From the NCBI GenBank assembly GCA_015490115.1, contig WFYM01000212.1, forward strand, positions 1 to 23,452: a stretch of 23,452 nucleotides of DNA, read 5' to 3'. Origin of the DNA: Aquificaceae bacterium. GTDB taxonomy: Bacteria; Aquificota; Aquificia; Aquificales; Aquificaceae. The position numbers and the translations under genes are program-made. Of the stretch, positions 21,933 to 23,452 are shown one piece after another. A model generated the notes under the pieces. It had not been told where the DNA came from, ran no database searches, and saw nothing but the letters and a program-made list of their open reading frames with translations. Every line of letters starts with the position of its first letter. Position 1 is the first letter of the stretch.

Positions 21933-23452
21933 ATGAGCCTCACGAGAAGGGACTTTGTGAAGGCGGGAGGGCTGTCCCTTGCCCTTCTCTCAACTCCGAC
22001 CTTCTCCTTAAAAGTCTTCGAGCCGGTCGTGAAGGTAGAAAACCCCATCCTCCACTACCCGAACAGGGAATGGGAGACCATATACAGGGACATATTCAGG
22101 TCCGAAGACACCTTTGTGTTCCTCTGCGCTCCCAACGACACACACAACTGCTTCCTCAAAGCTCACGTCAAGAACGGTGTGGTGACGAGGATAGAGCCCA
22201 CATACAGATACCATGAGGCTACCGACATTTACGGTCTCAGAGCCTCCCGTAGATGGGAGCCGAGGTGTTGCAACAAGGGTCTCTCTTTAATGAGAAGGTT
22301 CTACGGAGACAGAAGGGTCAAAGGTCCAATGGTTAGAAAGGGCTTTTACGAGTGGTACAAGGCTGGTTTCCCGAGGGATCCGAAGACGGGAGAGCCTCCG
22401 AAAAAATACTTCCAAAGGGGAAAGGACAAGTTCATAAAGGTAACCTGGGACGAAGTCGCGGACATAATAGCGAAGGCGATGATAAACATAGCTACCACAT
22501 ATTCGGGAGAGGAGGGGAGGAGGAGGCTCGAAGCCCAAGGTTATTACGAGAAGGAGATGCTCGACGCCATGAAGGGGGCCGGGACCCAGACCTTCAAGTT
22601 CAGGGGTTCCATGCCCTTCTTGGCGGTGGTTAGATACACCTCACCTTACAGGATGGCGAACCTCATGGCACTCCTCGACCACCACATAAGGGGTGTCCCT
22701 CCTGAGAAAGCCCTCGGTGGTAGGGGATGGGACAACTACTCCTTCCACACGGACCTCGCTCCGGGTCACCCGATGGTGACTGGTCAGCAGAACACGGACT
22801 TTGACCTCTGCCTCTGGGAGTACTCGAAGCTCATAATCCTCTGGGGTATGAACCCCTTTACAACGAAGATGCCCGACTGCCACTGGCTAACGGAGGCGAG
22901 GATAAAAGGCTCCAAGGTGATAGTCATATCAAACGACTACTGCCCGACAGCGAGGGCTTGCGACGAGCTGATAGTGGTAAGGACCGGAACCGACACAGCT
23001 TTGGCACTTTCGATAGCCTACGTGATCATGAAGGAGAAGCTCTACCAAGAGAAGTATGTGAAAGCTTGGACGGACATGCCCCTGCTTGTGAGGATGGACA
23101 ACGGTAAAGTTTTAAGAGCAAGGGACATAATCCCCGGATACAAGCCGAAGCCTTTGAAAAAAGCCGAGGTCTTCAAAAAAGGAGACAGACTGCCACCCTT
23201 CTACAAACAGGAGAAGCAGTATATACCCGAGAAGATAAGGGAAGAGGACATGAACGATTTTGTGGTCTGGGACACCAAAACCAACTCTCCCAAAGTGATC
23301 ACAAGAGACGACGTGGGTGACGACTTTTGGAAGCTAGGGATAGACCCGGCTCTCACCGGTGAGTATTACGTGAGGACCGTGGACGGGAAGAGGGTAAAGG
23401 TAAAGCCCCTATTCCAAGTTTACCTCGAGTTCTTCGAGGAGAACTACAGACC
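21933..23452 (+). CDS. Tat-exported type II DMSO-reductase-family alpha subunit (NxrA / periplasmic NarG-like), 3' end outside window
   Basis: The first 506 residues of a molybdopterin oxidoreductase are present. The N terminus SLTRRDFVK followed by a hydrophobic stretch is a twin-arginine signal, so the enzyme is periplasmic. The FS0 cluster region reads CAPNDTHNC, giving Cys65-x3-Asp69-x3-Cys73 with a later Cys112; the middle position, Cys in NarG, is Asp. This pattern and the GPMVRKGFYEW and HTDLAPGHP segments resemble nitrite oxidoreductase NxrA and related periplasmic nitrate reductases. The MPDCHWLTEARIKGSKVIVIS stretch matches the NarG-type Rossmann region. AGGAGGTGG precedes ATG 21933. 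It may reduce nitrate or work as a nitrite oxidase; related selenate, chlorate or perchlorate reductases cannot be excluded. The beta subunit would be expected downstream. Confidence 0.88.
   Translation, partial: MSLTRRDFVKAGGLSLALLSTPTFSLKVFEPVVKVENPILHYPNREWETIYRDIFRSEDTFVFLCAPNDTHNCFLKAHVKNGVVTRIEPTYRYHEATDIYGLRASRRWEPRCCNKGLSLMRRFYGDRRVKGPMVRKGFYEWYKAGFPRDPKTGEPPKKYFQRGKDKFIKVTWDEVADIIAKAMINIATTYSGEEGRRRLEAQGYYEKEMLDAMKGAGTQTFKFRGSMPFLAVVRYTSPYRMANLMALLDHHIRGVPPEKALGGRGWDNYSFHTDLAPGHPMVTGQQNTDFDLCLWEYSKLIILWGMNPFTTKMPDCHWLTEARIKGSKVIVISNDYCPTARACDELIVVRTGTDTALALSIAYVIMKEKLYQEKYVKAWTDMPLLVRMDNGKVLRARDIIPGYKPKPLKKAEVFKKGDRLPPFYKQEKQYIPEKIREEDMNDFVVWDTKTNSPKVITRDDVGDDFWKLGIDPALTGEYYVRTVDGKRVKVKPLFQVYLEFFEENYR

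Overview
The window comes from a bacterium, most likely a thermophilic chemolithotroph that respires nitrogen oxides. By eye the base composition is moderately GC-rich, with heavy use of AGG/AGA (Arg) and ATA (Ile) codons, strong GGAGGTG ribosome binding sites and very tight ATGA gene overlaps. Together with the gene content (nitrous oxide reductase, many c-type cytochromes, an NxrA/periplasmic NarG-like enzyme, oxygen-independent ribonucleotide reductase) this fits Aquificota best. That placement is an inference, not something the sequence proves. No interval over 300 bases lacks a gene. I saw no tRNA, rRNA, CRISPR array or insertion sequence.

Layout: (1) 1-179, the 3' end of a trypsin-like protease gene. 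(2) 248-10355, a compact nitrous-oxide-respiration (nos) operon on the + strand: diheme cytochrome c, nosZ, the periplasmic FMN half of NosR, a fusion of the NosR membrane/iron-sulfur half with NosD, nosF, nosY, a cupredoxin-like protein without the copper Cys, a DUF1573 protein with an in-frame UGA, a transglutaminase-like protein and a TlpA-like thioredoxin. (3) 10413-15641, still on +, probably with its own promoter: an intact type-1-copper cupredoxin paralogue, a cytochrome bd subunit I-like polytopic protein, two membrane-anchored monoheme cytochromes c, and a diheme cytochrome c fused to an ethylbenzene-dehydrogenase-gamma-like domain. (4) 15585-16577 (-), apbE, the flavin transferase expected to flavinylate NosR. 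(5) 16608-17585 (+), a YhcC-like radical SAM protein. (6) 17526-20143 (-), nrdG and nrdD. (7) 20265-21819 (+), a DUF2249-DUF1858 protein and a polytopic His-rich membrane protein. (8) 21933 to the right edge (+), a Tat-exported molybdopterin oxidoreductase alpha subunit of the NxrA/periplasmic NarG type, truncated by the window and preceded by a promoter and overlapping palindromes.

How it works together: NosZ reduces N2O in the periplasm; the diheme cytochrome c is a plausible electron donor. NosR and the iron-sulfur membrane half, with ApbE-attached FMN, would feed electrons or maintain the active site, and NosDFY would mature the CuZ centre. The usual copper chaperone NosL is not in the window. 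A cluster of secreted copper- and thiol-type proteins sits where it might be expected.

The most interesting observation is at 8531-8911. A DUF1573 coding frame is interrupted by one TGA (8714-8716), then continues intact to a stop that overlaps the next start codon as ATGA. A perfect 7-bp hairpin with a GU-containing loop lies 24 nt after the TGA. This looks like a selenoprotein with a Sec-x-x-Cys motif inside a nos operon. The second is the reorganised NosR: cut between its periplasmic and membrane halves, with the latter fused to NosD.
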